Shown: positions 49,756 through 59,231, numbered from the stretch's first letter. The stretch is 64,000 nt of DNA from Bacteroidota bacterium (GCA_023437305.1 JAEZGN010000022.1:186001-250000); one strand, 5' to 3'. The notes: a model not told the origin generated them from the sequence alone. Made by a program: numbers and translations.

Positions 49756-52104
49756 ATGGATAATTTACTCGATCAATTAAATAAGCAACAACGCGAAGCA
49801 GTAGAATATAATAGCGGACCTTCTCTAATTATTGCCGGAGCAGGGTCGGGCAAGACTCGTGTGTTGACATACAAAATAGCCTATCTGATGCAGCAAGGCT
49901 ATCATCCTCAAAGTATATTGGCTCTAACATTTACAAATAAGGCTGCACGTGAAATGAAAGAACGTATAGCGCAGCTTATTGGCTGGCAATATGCCCGCTA
50001 CTTATGGATGGGTACATTTCACTCTGTTTTTTCACGAATCTTACGTACCGAGGCAGAAAGAATAGGATTTACAGCTAACTTCACTATTTTCGATTCTGCC
50101 GACTCTCGTAATCTTATAAAAACCATAATAAAGCAGTTTCAGCTTGATGATAAAGTATACAAGCCGGCACGTGTGCAATCGGTCATATCGAATGCAAAAA
50201 ATGCTCTGATATCTCCACAGATGTATGCTCAGAACAAAGAGCTTATAGAGTATGATCAGCGAGCAAAGATGCCGATGATAAAAGATATATACAGGGAGTA
50301 TAATAATCGGTTGAAGGCATCGAATACAATGGACTTTGATGACCTGCTGTTTTATACCAACCGCTTGTTTCGAGATCACCCGGATGTGTTAGCTGCCTAT
50401 CAAGAGCGTTATCAGTTTATACTGGTAGATGAGTATCAGGATACGAATTTTGCTCAGTATCTTGTTGTGAAACAGCTTGCTGATGCACATCATCGAGTGT
50501 GTGTGGTAGGAGATGATGCCCAGAGTATATATTCGTTTCGTGGAGCTAATATTGAAAATATATTAAAGTTCAAGGAGGTATATCCGGAAGCTAAGCTGTT
50601 TAAACTCGAGCAAAACTATCGTTCTACCCAGAATATCGTAAATGCAGCAAATAGCTTGATAAAACAAAATACAGATCAAATAAAAAAAACAATATATTCC
50701 GAAAATGAAGAAGGCGACCGCCTCGAGGTAGCAAGTGCTTTCTCCGATTTTGAAGAAGGAGTGATTATTTCTAATAAGATATGGGATTTGCGCCGTGATA
50801 AGAATGCTCCATACAGTGAGTTTGTAATTCTATATCGTACAAATGCCCAGTCTCGTATTTTTGAAGAAGCGTTGAGAAAGAAGAATATACCTTATCGTAT
50901 TTATGGCGGACTATCTTTCTATCAGCGTAAAGAAATAAAAGATGTAATAGGATATTTTCGTATGGTGGTAAATCCGTACGATGAGGAAGCTTTTCGCCGT
51001 ACCGTTAATTTCCCTACCCGAGGTATAGGCAATACAACCTTAAATAAGATTGCTGATGCAGCACGCCTGCACAATGTGAGCCTGTGGGAGGTAATCAGTA
51101 ACCCGTTGGGATTCAACTTGGATGTTAATGCCGGTACTGCAAAGAAATTGGCTGGCTTCAAAGAGTTGATAGAAAGCTTTATCACCCAATTACAAGAGCT
51201 CTCTGCTTACGAACTGGCTACCCGTATCGTGAAGGAAAGTGGTATTGCTTCTGATGCATACCAAGATCAGACGCCTGAAGGTATGAGCCGTCAGGAGAAC
51301 TTGCAAGAATTGCTCGGAGGTGTTCATGAGTTCTGTGAGAGTCGTCAGGAGGAAGGTCTGGGCGGAATTGGATTGATGGACTTTCTGTCTGAAGTTTCCC
51401 TTCTCAGTGATCAAGATACCGACAAGGAAGCCGATAAAGAGAAAGTGACCATGATGACAATCCATGCAGCTAAAGGATTGGAGTTTAATAATGTCTTTGT
51501 CGTAGGGCTCGAAGAAGATCTTTTTCCTTCGGCTATGGCAAAGGATGAATTCAGAGGACTCGAAGAAGAACGACGTTTGTTCTATGTGGCAATAACACGG
51601 GCGAAGGAATTTTGTATGATAACTTATGCGAAAAGCCGATTCCGTAATGGTCAGATTAATGCATGTAATCCAAGTCGTTTCTTAAGAGACATTGATACGA
51701 ATTATCTGAATGTAAATGCCGGAGTACTCGGATCGGGAGGCTTTGGCGTTCTCAATCGTCCTGAGACATACACCAAAGAGCTGTTTGACTACTCATCTAA
51801 TACTCGTACTACTCATTCGGAAAGATCTATACAAAGAGAATCAACTCCACTATCGCAACTGAAAAATGAAAGCTTCGGTCAACCTAAATTTGTAAATGCA
51901 AGAACAGCTACACCTAAAGCGTCGGCAGGGAGTAATGCAGGCGAGGTCGGTGTAGGGGCTATTATCAAACATGAACGTTTTGGCATCGGAAAAGTGACCG
52001 CAGTAACAGGTGATGTAGATAGCCGTAAGGCAACTGTAGAGTTTGAAAATTCCGGAGTAAAGCAATTATTATTAAAGTTTGCCCGAATTGAAATAATCGG
52101 ATAA
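49756..52104 (+). CDS. uvrD: UvrD/PcrA-type ATP-dependent DNA helicase
   Basis: 3'-to-5' superfamily 1 helicase of 782 residues for nucleotide excision and mismatch repair. It begins LDQLNKQQREAVEYNSGPSLIIAGAGSGKTRVLTYKIAYL (Q motif and Walker A), then LALTFTNKAAREM, ILVDEYQDTNFAQY (motif II), GDDAQSIYSFRGA (III), LEQNYRST (IV), TIHAAKGLEFNNVFVVGLEEDLFP (V) and EEERRLFYVAITRAKE (VI). The C-terminal 120 residues hold a low-complexity linker and a Tudor-like IIKHERFGIGKVTAVTGDVDSRKATVEFENSGVKQLLLKFARIE domain, as in PcrA. Length is usual. Confidence 0.97.
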   Translation: MDNLLDQLNKQQREAVEYNSGPSLIIAGAGSGKTRVLTYKIAYLMQQGYHPQSILALTFTNKAAREMKERIAQLIGWQYARYLWMGTFHSVFSRILRTEAERIGFTANFTIFDSADSRNLIKTIIKQFQLDDKVYKPARVQSVISNAKNALISPQMYAQNKELIEYDQRAKMPMIKDIYREYNNRLKASNTMDFDDLLFYTNRLFRDHPDVLAAYQERYQFILVDEYQDTNFAQYLVVKQLADAHHRVCVVGDDAQSIYSFRGANIENILKFKEVYPEAKLFKLEQNYRSTQNIVNAANSLIKQNTDQIKKTIYSENEEGDRLEVASAFSDFEEGVIISNKIWDLRRDKNAPYSEFVILYRTNAQSRIFEEALRKKNIPYRIYGGLSFYQRKEIKDVIGYFRMVVNPYDEEAFRRTVNFPTRGIGNTTLNKIADAARLHNVSLWEVISNPLGFNLDVNAGTAKKLAGFKELIESFITQLQELSAYELATRIVKESGIASDAYQDQTPEGMSRQENLQELLGGVHEFCESRQEEGLGGIGLMDFLSEVSLLSDQDTDKEADKEKVTMMTIHAAKGLEFNNVFVVGLEEDLFPSAMAKDEFRGLEEERRLFYVAITRAKEFCMITYAKSRFRNGQINACNPSRFLRDIDTNYLNVNAGVLGSGGFGVLNRPETYTKELFDYSSNTRTTHSERSIQRESTPLSQLKNESFGQPKFVNARTATPKASAGSNAGEVGVGAIIKHERFGIGKVTAVTGDVDSRKATVEFENSGVKQLLLKFARIEIIG

Positions 52105-52176
52105 AAAGAGATTGACTTGTTCATAATAATATAATTTAAATTTTATACATTCGTTGAAACTTTAAATAAATATATT

Positions 52177-52548
52177 ATGGAAATTATATCGCTACTTATA
52201 TTTATTGTTATAGTAACATTGCAAATCATGCTTTTATTTAAGATATGGAAAATGACAGATAATGTATATCCAATTAAAAATAAAATTGAGAGTGAAACAG
52301 AAGAAAACGAATTATATTTTAAAGCAAAAACAGCATATGTTTTAGGTGATTTAGTAAAATGTAAGTATTGGTTAGATGAAATGTTTGCAAGTGAAATAGT
52401 GTATGTTCGAAGCAATTCATTTTTTAATAAAGAATACACCGATAAATTTAATACTTTGAGCGTAAAATATAATCAGATATATGAAAAAATGGGCGTTAAT
52501 ATGCCCGATTTTTCTAAGTATAAAGATATGATTTCTATTCCTCAATAA
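52177..52548 (+). CDS. Hypothetical single-pass membrane protein
   Basis: A 123-residue protein with one N-terminal membrane helix (IISLLIFIVIVTLQIMLLFKIW) and a soluble part with helical pattern (ELYFKAKTAYVLGDLVKCKYWLDEMFASEIV), perhaps a single TPR-like helix pair. I recognise no family. It lies about 70 bases after uvrD and 9 bases before another small membrane-protein gene, so the two may be co-transcribed. Reading frame and start are well supported by codon pattern, but function is unknown. Confidence 0.65.
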   Translation: MEIISLLIFIVIVTLQIMLLFKIWKMTDNVYPIKNKIESETEENELYFKAKTAYVLGDLVKCKYWLDEMFASEIVYVRSNSFFNKEYTDKFNTLSVKYNQIYEKMGVNMPDFSKYKDMISIPQ

Positions 52549-52557
52549 TATTTAATC

Positions 52558-52779
52558 ATGACACAACGTAAACCATATAATTATAATACCAAATACGGAA
52601 GGAGAAAATTAAGGGAACAAGCACGTCTAAACTATGAGAACGGAGATCAGGAATACAAAGACGATATAGACAGAATTGGTTGTTATGTTTGGGCTGTTAT
52701 TATCGTTGTCGTGATATTGTTTTTTCTTCTGATTGCTATAACAAAAGGGGAGGAAGCTGCATTTAAATGGCTTAAATAA
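52558..52779 (+). CDS. Hypothetical small membrane protein
   Basis: A 73-residue protein: a basic, tyrosine-rich N-terminus (QRKPYNYNTKYGRRKLREQARLNY), an acidic turn (DQEYKDDID), then one membrane helix (VWAVIIVVVILFFLLIAI) and a short tail. Positive residues before the helix suggest the N-terminus stays in the cytosol. No family recognised. It starts 9 bases after the preceding small gene and ends before a hairpin region. Confidence 0.6.
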   Translation: MTQRKPYNYNTKYGRRKLREQARLNYENGDQEYKDDIDRIGCYVWAVIIVVVILFFLLIAITKGEEAAFKWLK

Positions 52780-52863
52780 AAACTGCCCTGTTTTTCATCA
52801 GCAAGGCAGTTATGTGATTATTATGGCTTGATTCTAACGCCCAGATTAACCATACTTTCTATT

Positions 52864-52895
52864 AAGACAGATGTTTTTGAGCATCTGTCTTTTAT
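52864..52895. terminator. Terminator between convergent genes
   Basis: AAGACAGATG (52864-52873) pairs with CATCTGTCTT (52882-52891), then TTATAT. It lies between the small membrane protein (+) and the FKBP gene (-). A weaker hairpin (AACTGCC/GGCAGTT) lies just upstream. Confidence 0.82.
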
Positions 52896-52930
52896 ATATT
52901 ATATAATGTCAATTAATTGTCAATTAATTG

Positions 52931-53539
52931 TTAGTGACATCCACATCCTGAACCGCATCCGCCAGCTGTTTCTTTTTCGCTGCCGCATCCGCAAGAATCT
53001 TCTTCTCCGTCGCCACAACCACATCCCGAACCGCATCCGCATCCACCACCTTGAGGTGCAAACAATGCTGCAATTTCTTCAGGTGTTGATTCTCTTACAG
53101 TTAGTACTTTTCCTGAGAAATTTAATGTTTCTCCGGCTAACGGGTGATTGAAGTCCATTTTTATAACATCTTCTTTTACTTCCACAACAGAACCATTCAA
53201 ACGATTTCCGTTTGTATCCATCATAGGAACTGTATTTCCTTCAAAGATCACTTCTTCATTCAATACACCATCTTGTTCGAATATATTTCGTGGGAGATCA
53301 ACCACATGATCATCATCGTATTCGCCGTATGCTTCTTCCGGTGTGAGTGTGAAATCGAAAGAATCTCCTTCAGCTAATCCATCGATGTTCTTCTCAAAGG
53401 CCTGAAGCATAGAGTCTGTACCAAAGATAAATTCAAGAGGAGTCTCAGCTGTAGCCTTTTCCATTAGTTCACGTTCCTCACCTTCACCAACTGTCAGGTC
53501 ATAAGATAGAGCAACAAACTTATTAGTTGAAATTTTCAT
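52931..53539 (-). CDS. FKBP-type peptidyl-prolyl isomerase, SlyD-like, with Cys-rich tail
   Basis: Speeds prolyl cis/trans changes in folding proteins. ATG at 53539 gives the family start KISTNKFVALSYDLTVGEGEERELMEKA; a longer frame begins 12 codons upstream with no family match. The FKBP core with inserted flap is complete: PLEFIFGTDSMLQAFEKNIDGLAEGDSFDFTLTPEEAYGEYDDDHVVDLP and MDFNHPLAGETLNFSGKVL. The last 40 residues are almost only Gly and Cys with some acidic residues: nine Cys and a terminal His (GCGCGSGCGCG, SCGCG, GCGSGCGCH). Like the SlyD tail, this should bind metal ions such as nickel or zinc. Confidence 0.92.
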   Translation of the reverse strand: MKISTNKFVALSYDLTVGEGEERELMEKATAETPLEFIFGTDSMLQAFEKNIDGLAEGDSFDFTLTPEEAYGEYDDDHVVDLPRNIFEQDGVLNEEVIFEGNTVPMMDTNGNRLNGSVVEVKEDVIKMDFNHPLAGETLNFSGKVLTVRESTPEEIAALFAPQGGGCGCGSGCGCGDGEEDSCGCGSEKETAGGCGSGCGCH

Positions 53540-53645
53540 TTTATTTATTAATTGTTTATATGGATTAATTACCAAGTCCTAAGACCTATTTTTACTTTAT
53601 TTTTGTATGACAATAATCGTGCCCAAAATTGTAATAGAAACAATT

Positions 53646-54830
53646 CTAGTCATGTATTTGTTTTGCGTGTACTGCCTTTTTAAGATTATCCAACGCTTTT
53701 TGTATGTTGGCTAAAGGTGTACCCACATTTAAGCGCATGTATCCTTCTCCCCCTTTACCAAACATCTCACCATCGTTCAGTGCCAATTTGGCATCGTCTA
53801 CAAATAGAGAAACTAATGCCTTCTGTGAAAGATTCAGTTCTCTACAGTCTAGCCATACAAGAAATGATGCTTCAGGAGTCATTGCTTTTATTTGAGGAAT
53901 ATTGGCTTTTAGGTATTCGTCTACAAACTTGATATTATTCCATATATAATCTTTAGCTTGTGTCAACCATTCGTCGCAATGCTCGTATGCGGTTTGTGCT
54001 GCCAAATAAGCAAATATATGACCTTCGTCAAGCTCGCTGCTTTCTAAATATTTGTTGAATTTCTTTCTAAGTTCGTCATTCGGAATAATTGAATATGAAC
54101 TTACAATACCCGCTATATTAAATGTTTTGCTGGGAGCCATGAATGTAATGCTGTTTTGCGCAGCTTTCTCTGACACACTGGCAAATGGAATATGCTTGTG
54201 TGGAGCAAAGGCTAAATCTGAATGAATCTCATCTGATATAACCAATATTTTGTGTTCGTAACATATTTCAGCTATATCAATTAATTCCTGCCGTGTCCAG
54301 ACTCTTCCACCCGGATTGTGAGGGTTGCAAAGTATCAGTACTTTACTAGCCGGATTGATTATATTCTGCAATCCTTCCAAGTCCATTTTGTATTGTCCAG
54401 CTTCCAATGTTAAAGGATTATCTACAACAATACGATGGTGCAAAGTGGGGATTATACGAAAAGGGTGATATACGGGTGGTTGTATTATTATCTGATGATC
54501 TTTGGACGTAAAGCAATCTAAAACGAAGGCTATTCCTTTTACTATTCCGGGAATAAATGTAATCCATTCTTGTTGGATTTGCCAGTTATGATGGCGGTTA
54601 ACCCAATTTATGATAGAATTATAATATTCTTGAGATGCACAAGTATAACCAAAAATGCCGTGGTGAGCTCGTTCGATGATGGCTTCCGTTATTGCCGGTG
54701 GTGACTTGAAGTCCATATCTGCAACCCATAAGGGGATGAGGTCGGCGTTACCATAACGTGCCGCAAGAGCATCTGTTTTTAAGGCATTGGTTCCCTTGCG
54801 ATTGATGATTTCATCGAAATTATATTTCAT
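53646..54830 (-). CDS. MalY/PatB-type aminotransferase or C-S lyase
   Basis: PLP enzyme of 394 residues, class I aminotransferase fold. PatB/MalY features: PLWVADMDFKSPPAITEAIIERAHHGIFGY at the start, PPVYHPF, ILCNPHNPGGRVW, ISDEIHSDLAF and the PLP-binding Lys235 in APSKTFNIAG. Such enzymes act as cystathionine beta-lyases, splitting C-S bonds to give homocysteine, pyruvate and ammonia, so a role in methionine synthesis is likely. Other C-S lyase activities cannot be excluded. It is monocistronic with its own -7 element. Confidence 0.92.
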   Translation of the reverse strand: MKYNFDEIINRKGTNALKTDALAARYGNADLIPLWVADMDFKSPPAITEAIIERAHHGIFGYTCASQEYYNSIINWVNRHHNWQIQQEWITFIPGIVKGIAFVLDCFTSKDHQIIIQPPVYHPFRIIPTLHHRIVVDNPLTLEAGQYKMDLEGLQNIINPASKVLILCNPHNPGGRVWTRQELIDIAEICYEHKILVISDEIHSDLAFAPHKHIPFASVSEKAAQNSITFMAPSKTFNIAGIVSSYSIIPNDELRKKFNKYLESSELDEGHIFAYLAAQTAYEHCDEWLTQAKDYIWNNIKFVDEYLKANIPQIKAMTPEASFLVWLDCRELNLSQKALVSLFVDDAKLALNDGEMFGKGGEGYMRLNVGTPLANIQKALDNLKKAVHAKQIHD

Positions 54831-54857
54831 TTTGAGTTAAATTAAAAATAACGAGTA

Positions 54858-54865
54858 CAAAAGTA
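54858..54865 (-). promoter_or_regulatory. Candidate -7 element for the PatB-type gene
   Basis: On the minus strand this is TACTTTTG, a perfect TAnnTTTG, about 28 bases before the start. Confidence 0.45.
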
Positions 54866-54899
54866 TGAAAAATAAGGGCAATATATTCCTTTTATGTAT

Positions 54900-54931
54900 T
54901 AAAAAGCCGTAATCAGAAGGACTACGGCTTT
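54900..54931 (-). terminator. Terminator after the peroxiredoxin gene
   Basis: On the minus strand AAAGCCGTA and TACGGCTTT pair (54903-54911 with 54923-54931) and are followed by TT and AT-rich bases. It lies about 48 bases beyond the stop. Confidence 0.8.
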
Positions 54932-54978
54932 AGGAACTAAATTAACTTAAACTTATATCCGTTATAAACAAGACAGAA

Positions 54979-55614
54979 CTAATGTTTATGGGATAAATAA
55001 TCAGAAATCCCTTCTTGGGTTGCTTTTAAAGCTTTATCTCCTTTTTTCCAGTTTGCAGGACAAACTTCGCCGTATTCTTCAGTGAATTGAAGTGCATCGA
55101 TTACACGTATCGCTTCTTCCACACTACGTCCGAGTGGCATGTCATTTACTACCTGATGGCGTACAACACCTTCTTTATCGATCAAGAAAAGTCCACGATA
55201 AGCCTGAGGTGTACCGTTGAATACATCTTCACCTTCATCATTGTAGTCAAATGATCCTGCCAGTACATCATAAGCAGTAGAAATCATGAGTGATTGGTCT
55301 GATACCAATGGATATTTAACTCCCTTGATACCTCCATCATTTTGTTCTGTTTGTAACCATTTCCAGTGAGAGAAAGCTGAGTCGGTAGAAGCTCCAACAA
55401 CAGCTACGTTACGTGATTCGAATTCTGCAATTTTTTCTTGGAATGCAATAATTTCTGTTGGACATACAAATGTAAAATCTGCAGGGTAGAAGAAAAACAA
55501 TACATATTTCTTTCCTTTGTATTGTTCCAAAGTGAAGCCTTCTACTATCTCATTTCCATTCACTACAGCGCTTGTATTGAATACAGGTGCTTTCTTTCCT
55601 ACTAATACTGACAT
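54979..55614 (-). CDS. Typical 2-Cys peroxiredoxin (AhpC/Prx1 type)
   Basis: Reduces hydrogen peroxide and organic peroxides with thiol electrons. The 211-residue protein has the peroxidatic Cys51 in FYPADFTFVCPTEI and the resolving Cys185 in GEVCPANW, with the family's GASTDSAFSHWKW and GTPQAYRGLFLIDKEGVVRH between them. The late GEVCPANWKKGDKA extension is that of the Prx1/AhpC group. A two-part promoter lies upstream. No AhpF gene is adjacent. A single gene with strong promoter and terminator fits its usual high expression. Confidence 0.96.
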   Translation of the reverse strand: MSVLVGKKAPVFNTSAVVNGNEIVEGFTLEQYKGKKYVLFFFYPADFTFVCPTEIIAFQEKIAEFESRNVAVVGASTDSAFSHWKWLQTEQNDGGIKGVKYPLVSDQSLMISTAYDVLAGSFDYNDEGEDVFNGTPQAYRGLFLIDKEGVVRHQVVNDMPLGRSVEEAIRVIDALQFTEEYGEVCPANWKKGDKALKATQEGISDYLSHKH

Positions 55615-55654
55615 AATTGCTTAATTTTAATTATTCGTTTATTTGTTATGCTTG

Positions 55655-55686
55655 CAAATATAGAAGCATAATCTTAATAAATCAAA
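55655..55686 (-). promoter_or_regulatory. Sigma-ABfr-type promoter of the peroxiredoxin gene
   Basis: On the minus strand TTTG (55686-55683) is followed after 20 bases by TATATTTG (55662-55655). Both boxes and the gap agree with the Bacteroidota consensus TTTG/TAnnTTTG. This is the clearest promoter in the window. Confidence 0.7.
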
Positions 55687-55744
55687 TAGATAATAATTAT
55701 GTTAATATTGATAAATGTTATGTTTGATAAAAGAGAGCTTTTTG

Positions 55745-56566
55745 TTATTTACACAATTTGAGAAAGTCGGCTACAATTGTTTGGCTAACTCCCATTTCCT
55801 GTGCTTTTAGAAAGTCTTCTTTAGCCAAACGTTTATCATACTGAGCCAGTCTTAACTGACCTCTGAGTAGATAGATAATAGGATCGCTGAAACCTAATTC
55901 CAGAGCCTTATTTATATCTTCATTCATCCGTGCCAGTTTGTTTAACTGCAAGTAGCATTCTGCTCTGTTGAAATACAGGTCTGCGTTGTTTTTGTGTTTG
56001 TATATTAAATCGCTGTATAGCTCTTCTGCTTCTTTAAATTCCCCTCTTCGTTTCATTATCAGAGCTTGTCCCAGTTTAGCCTGTAGATTATCAGGTGCTT
56101 CTTTTAAGGTCTTTTCAAAATCTTCTTCTGCTGCAAATATATTATTGTTATTGAGGTGTAATAATCCTCGTCGATAAAGTGCCTCTATGTCTTTCGGGTC
56201 GTTTAGCAATATCGTATTGTAGTCTTTCATCGCATCGTCGTAGCGTCCCATATCGCAATATAATGCTGCACGGCTGTGTTTCAGGAAAGCCCGATCGGGA
56301 TACCGTTCTATCGCTACATTATAAGATATAAGAGCCTCTTCGTATTCTCCCAGGTTGCGTTGTATTGTACCGAGATTAACCATCAGCATGATATTGTTCG
56401 GATTTGCAGGTTCTTTACGCAAAGCAGCTTTCAGAGCTTGTTCCGCAGCGGCATAATCCTTCATGTCTATATAATCCATGGCTCTATTTACCATATCCTC
56501 GTATGTTTGAGCCCACGTAATGGTTGCAGAAGTAAGTAGTAGTAACAGTATGTATATTTTTTTCAT
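55745..56566 (-). CDS. Secreted TPR repeat protein
   Basis: A 273-residue protein with a signal peptide ending TWAQ. It has about six tetratricopeptide repeats of the form (Y)xxAxxxYxxAIxxxPxxxxxxxxRA: DYAAAEQALKAALRKEPANPN, EYEEALISYNVAIERYPDRAF, RYDDAMKDYNTILLNDPKDIE, EEDFEKTLKEAPDNLQA and more. TPR arrays bind other proteins, so this is probably a periplasmic scaffold or chaperone-like partner. It has no enzyme motif. It is in line with tamL upstream (130-base gap), which may hint at envelope assembly; that is inference. Confidence 0.87.
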   Translation of the reverse strand: MKKIYILLLLLTSATITWAQTYEDMVNRAMDYIDMKDYAAAEQALKAALRKEPANPNNIMLMVNLGTIQRNLGEYEEALISYNVAIERYPDRAFLKHSRAALYCDMGRYDDAMKDYNTILLNDPKDIEALYRRGLLHLNNNNIFAAEEDFEKTLKEAPDNLQAKLGQALIMKRRGEFKEAEELYSDLIYKHKNNADLYFNRAECYLQLNKLARMNEDINKALELGFSDPIIYLLRGQLRLAQYDKRLAKEDFLKAQEMGVSQTIVADFLKLCK

Positions 56567-56695
56567 TAAATAAGCAGAAATTTTATTTATTGTAAAAGTA
56601 CATCTTATTAACTTGCTTGCTTAAAACATATTGCCTAAAAAGAATTAAAACTTATAGGGCGGATTCTTAATATCTGATAATTTGCTAATGTATCA

Positions 56696-59110
56696 TTAGA
56701 AAGGATAGCCTACGGCGATGTGCCAAGCTGTATTTTTGGCTATGCGCCAAGGTTCCTTGATAGGCCATCGGGTTATATTGGGATCTCCCGAAGGATCATA
56801 AGCTTTCCATCCACAGTCTAAGCGAATAAGTACGAAATCGAAATTAAGGCGTAATCCTAATCCCCATGCTACTGCGATTTCTTTATAGAATTTATTTAAT
56901 TTGAAAGCTCCATCGGGTTGATCTTCATAGTTCTTCACTGTCCATATATTTCCGGCATCGATAAAAGCTCCCATTTCTATAATCCAGAATAACTTACTTC
57001 TATATTCTACACTTGCATCGAGTCGGATATCTCCCGAGTGATAATAAAAGTTGTCCTTATCATTACCATCTGCCGATTTTTTAAAATAATAAGACCCGGG
57101 CCCAAGTTCTCTTATCGACCATCCTCTTACACTGTTTGCACCTCCCGCAAAGAAGCGTTTTTGGATAGGTATCTGTTGGTTATTTCCATACGGATAAGCT
57201 AGTCCTCCGCCGAGATGCCATGCCAGTGAGTTTTTTTCGTCTATTTGGTATGCTTTACTATAGTCTATGGTTGCCCGTACATATTGAGCAAAGTTCGTCC
57301 CGAATATTTGTCTGGAACCTAAAGAATCAGGTTTTGCTCCTGATATTTTAGCAGCCAGAGAGAGCAGGTTTCCGGCTGTTTCTATTGATGCTCGTAGCGA
57401 ATATATCGGTTGATAAGACCGTCTGTTTACATTTGCGACATTGGTACGTGAAAAAGTATACCCTGTTCCCAGAATAAAGTGGTCTTTAAAACTATACTGT
57501 TTCGCTGCCGCAGAAAGTTTGCTTTCGAATGTTGAGTCGATAGATGGAAGGTGGATATAGCTGATCTCTATCAAATCGAATATATGACGGTTAAGAGATT
57601 GTCGTCTGTCTTGCCATATATACTGCACTCCCGATCCTAATACTGTACGGGTGAAAAATCCCGGTCGTCGTTGGAATGAATAGCTCGCATTTAATTGCGT
57701 AGAGGCGTGTATCCTTCGTTTTTGTTCTTTACTCAAAAGAGGAAACATAAAGCTTGGGAATGTAAGTGAGGTTTCTCCTCCGATTTCAAAATAGTTGTCA
57801 GAGAAGCTGGAGAAGCTAGGGGTAATAGCTTCGTAGGCTCCACGTAGACGTACGCTGAATAGCTCTGATCCCTTAAATACGTTTCGGTGAAGATATCCTA
57901 CGCTCGCTCCTACACCAAAATAACCTCCTGAGTTAGTGCCTTCCACCTCGGCAGAAATACCTTGTTTTTTATCCGGAACACAGGTGATTACACAATGCAG
58001 TTTAGTCGAATCATTGTCGATAAATTCGTAATAACTGATATTTATGTTTTTTAATATCTTAAGTTGAGCCAGCGAGCTGTATGTGAGGGATGTTGCATTC
58101 TCATTAAACAATGCTCCCGGCATGATATAACAATTATCCAAAATCGTTCTAGGACTGATGTAACGTTCTCTTGGACCATACTTTATTTTATATCTTCCTT
58201 CTTCGTATACACTTGTAGGTTCAAATTCATTAACGCTTTGGTCTGTTAGGGGATTATAGTCAACCAGAAAGACTACATCTTCTACTATGTATTGTCTGTG
58301 AGGGACTTCTGTGATTTGTCCATCTGCGGCACGAGTAGCAAATGGCTCGATAGTGAGATCGAGCTTAACCATATTATTGCCGAGTGTGGTATCTGCATCA
58401 AATCCTACGTACTCTTTATTAAATGCATAGTATCCCGTTCGACGGAATAAAGATGATACCCTCTCTCTTTCCTGATCGAGAACATCCAAATCCAGTAAAG
58501 AGTTTTTGTGTACCAATGTGTTTCGAGATAAAATACTATCAATGCTCATTGGTAGGTTTCCTCTGTCTCGTCTTCGGCTAATCAATGGCTGGTATTGCTG
58601 AGCAGGAATTATTGTTTTTTTTATTACACTATCATTGATGTTGATTGTATAATCCTTTATACGATAAGGTGCACCAGCTTTTATATCATAAATTACTTTT
58701 GCTTTTTTATTCTTTAGCTCTACTATGGGTGTAACTTTTGCATCTATATATCCTTTGTTTGTCATCATACGCTCCAGATTGACTACTGTCTGCTCTAGCA
58801 TAGTACTATCATATAGCACAGGAGGATCTCCCGCATTACGCAACGTACGATTAACCCATTTGGTTGTATCTTTTCCGGATAGATTATATAAGAAAAGTGG
58901 TAGCTTGAATATTGCAAAGGTCTTATAGTTAGGTTTTTGCTTGATAAAGGTTTCCATATCCATGGTAGACATGACCTTTTTGTCACTCTTTACTGTAGTG
59001 CTTGCAAGTAAATATTCTCCGTCCGGGATATATTTCGTTGTACTACACGACTGTATGAAGATCGTAAGAAGTATTACTACAAAGAAGGGAATCAAAAACT
59101 TATGTCTCAT
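56696..59110 (-). CDS. tamL: TamL-type outer-membrane BamA/TamA-family lipoprotein
   Basis: An 804-residue member of the Omp85 family that in Bacteroidota is a lipoprotein (TamL): the signal ends FIQSC with Cys22, then STTKYIPDGEYLL. POTRA-like beta-alpha units follow (about residues 100-330: NKGYIDAKVTPIVELKNKKAKVIYDIKAGAPYRI), and the C-terminal half is a 16-strand barrel with RRPGFFTRTVLGSG, the lid-lock-like FFAGGANSVRGWSIRELGPGSY (VRGW motif) and a final AWHIAVGYPF. It should help insert or transport envelope components with a TamB-like partner, which is not in the window. Confidence 0.9.
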   Translation of the reverse strand: MRHKFLIPFFVVILLTIFIQSCSTTKYIPDGEYLLASTTVKSDKKVMSTMDMETFIKQKPNYKTFAIFKLPLFLYNLSGKDTTKWVNRTLRNAGDPPVLYDSTMLEQTVVNLERMMTNKGYIDAKVTPIVELKNKKAKVIYDIKAGAPYRIKDYTININDSVIKKTIIPAQQYQPLISRRRDRGNLPMSIDSILSRNTLVHKNSLLDLDVLDQERERVSSLFRRTGYYAFNKEYVGFDADTTLGNNMVKLDLTIEPFATRAADGQITEVPHRQYIVEDVVFLVDYNPLTDQSVNEFEPTSVYEEGRYKIKYGPRERYISPRTILDNCYIMPGALFNENATSLTYSSLAQLKILKNINISYYEFIDNDSTKLHCVITCVPDKKQGISAEVEGTNSGGYFGVGASVGYLHRNVFKGSELFSVRLRGAYEAITPSFSSFSDNYFEIGGETSLTFPSFMFPLLSKEQKRRIHASTQLNASYSFQRRPGFFTRTVLGSGVQYIWQDRRQSLNRHIFDLIEISYIHLPSIDSTFESKLSAAAKQYSFKDHFILGTGYTFSRTNVANVNRRSYQPIYSLRASIETAGNLLSLAAKISGAKPDSLGSRQIFGTNFAQYVRATIDYSKAYQIDEKNSLAWHLGGGLAYPYGNNQQIPIQKRFFAGGANSVRGWSIRELGPGSYYFKKSADGNDKDNFYYHSGDIRLDASVEYRSKLFWIIEMGAFIDAGNIWTVKNYEDQPDGAFKLNKFYKEIAVAWGLGLRLNFDFVLIRLDCGWKAYDPSGDPNITRWPIKEPWRIAKNTAWHIAVGYPF

Positions 59111-59152
59111 AGAAAATAACCTGAAGCAAACTCTATTTATTCAATTGAACGA

Positions 59153-59160
59153 CAAATTTA
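59153..59160 (-). promoter_or_regulatory. Candidate -7 element for tamL
   Basis: On the minus strand this is TAAATTTG, a perfect TAnnTTTG, about 43 bases before the tamL start. Confidence 0.4.
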
Positions 59161-59231
59161 GGGTTTTAATTGTTTCTTTTTGTAGTTTTGTTATTAAAAA
59201 GAGTATAAATTGATTTTAAATAGAATAGTTT

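Noticed and set aside
52931..53060. CRISPR-like or tandem DNA repeat in the CCGCATCC-rich stretch
   Set aside because: The repetition comes from Gly-Cys codons of the FKBP tail; units are irregular and coding.
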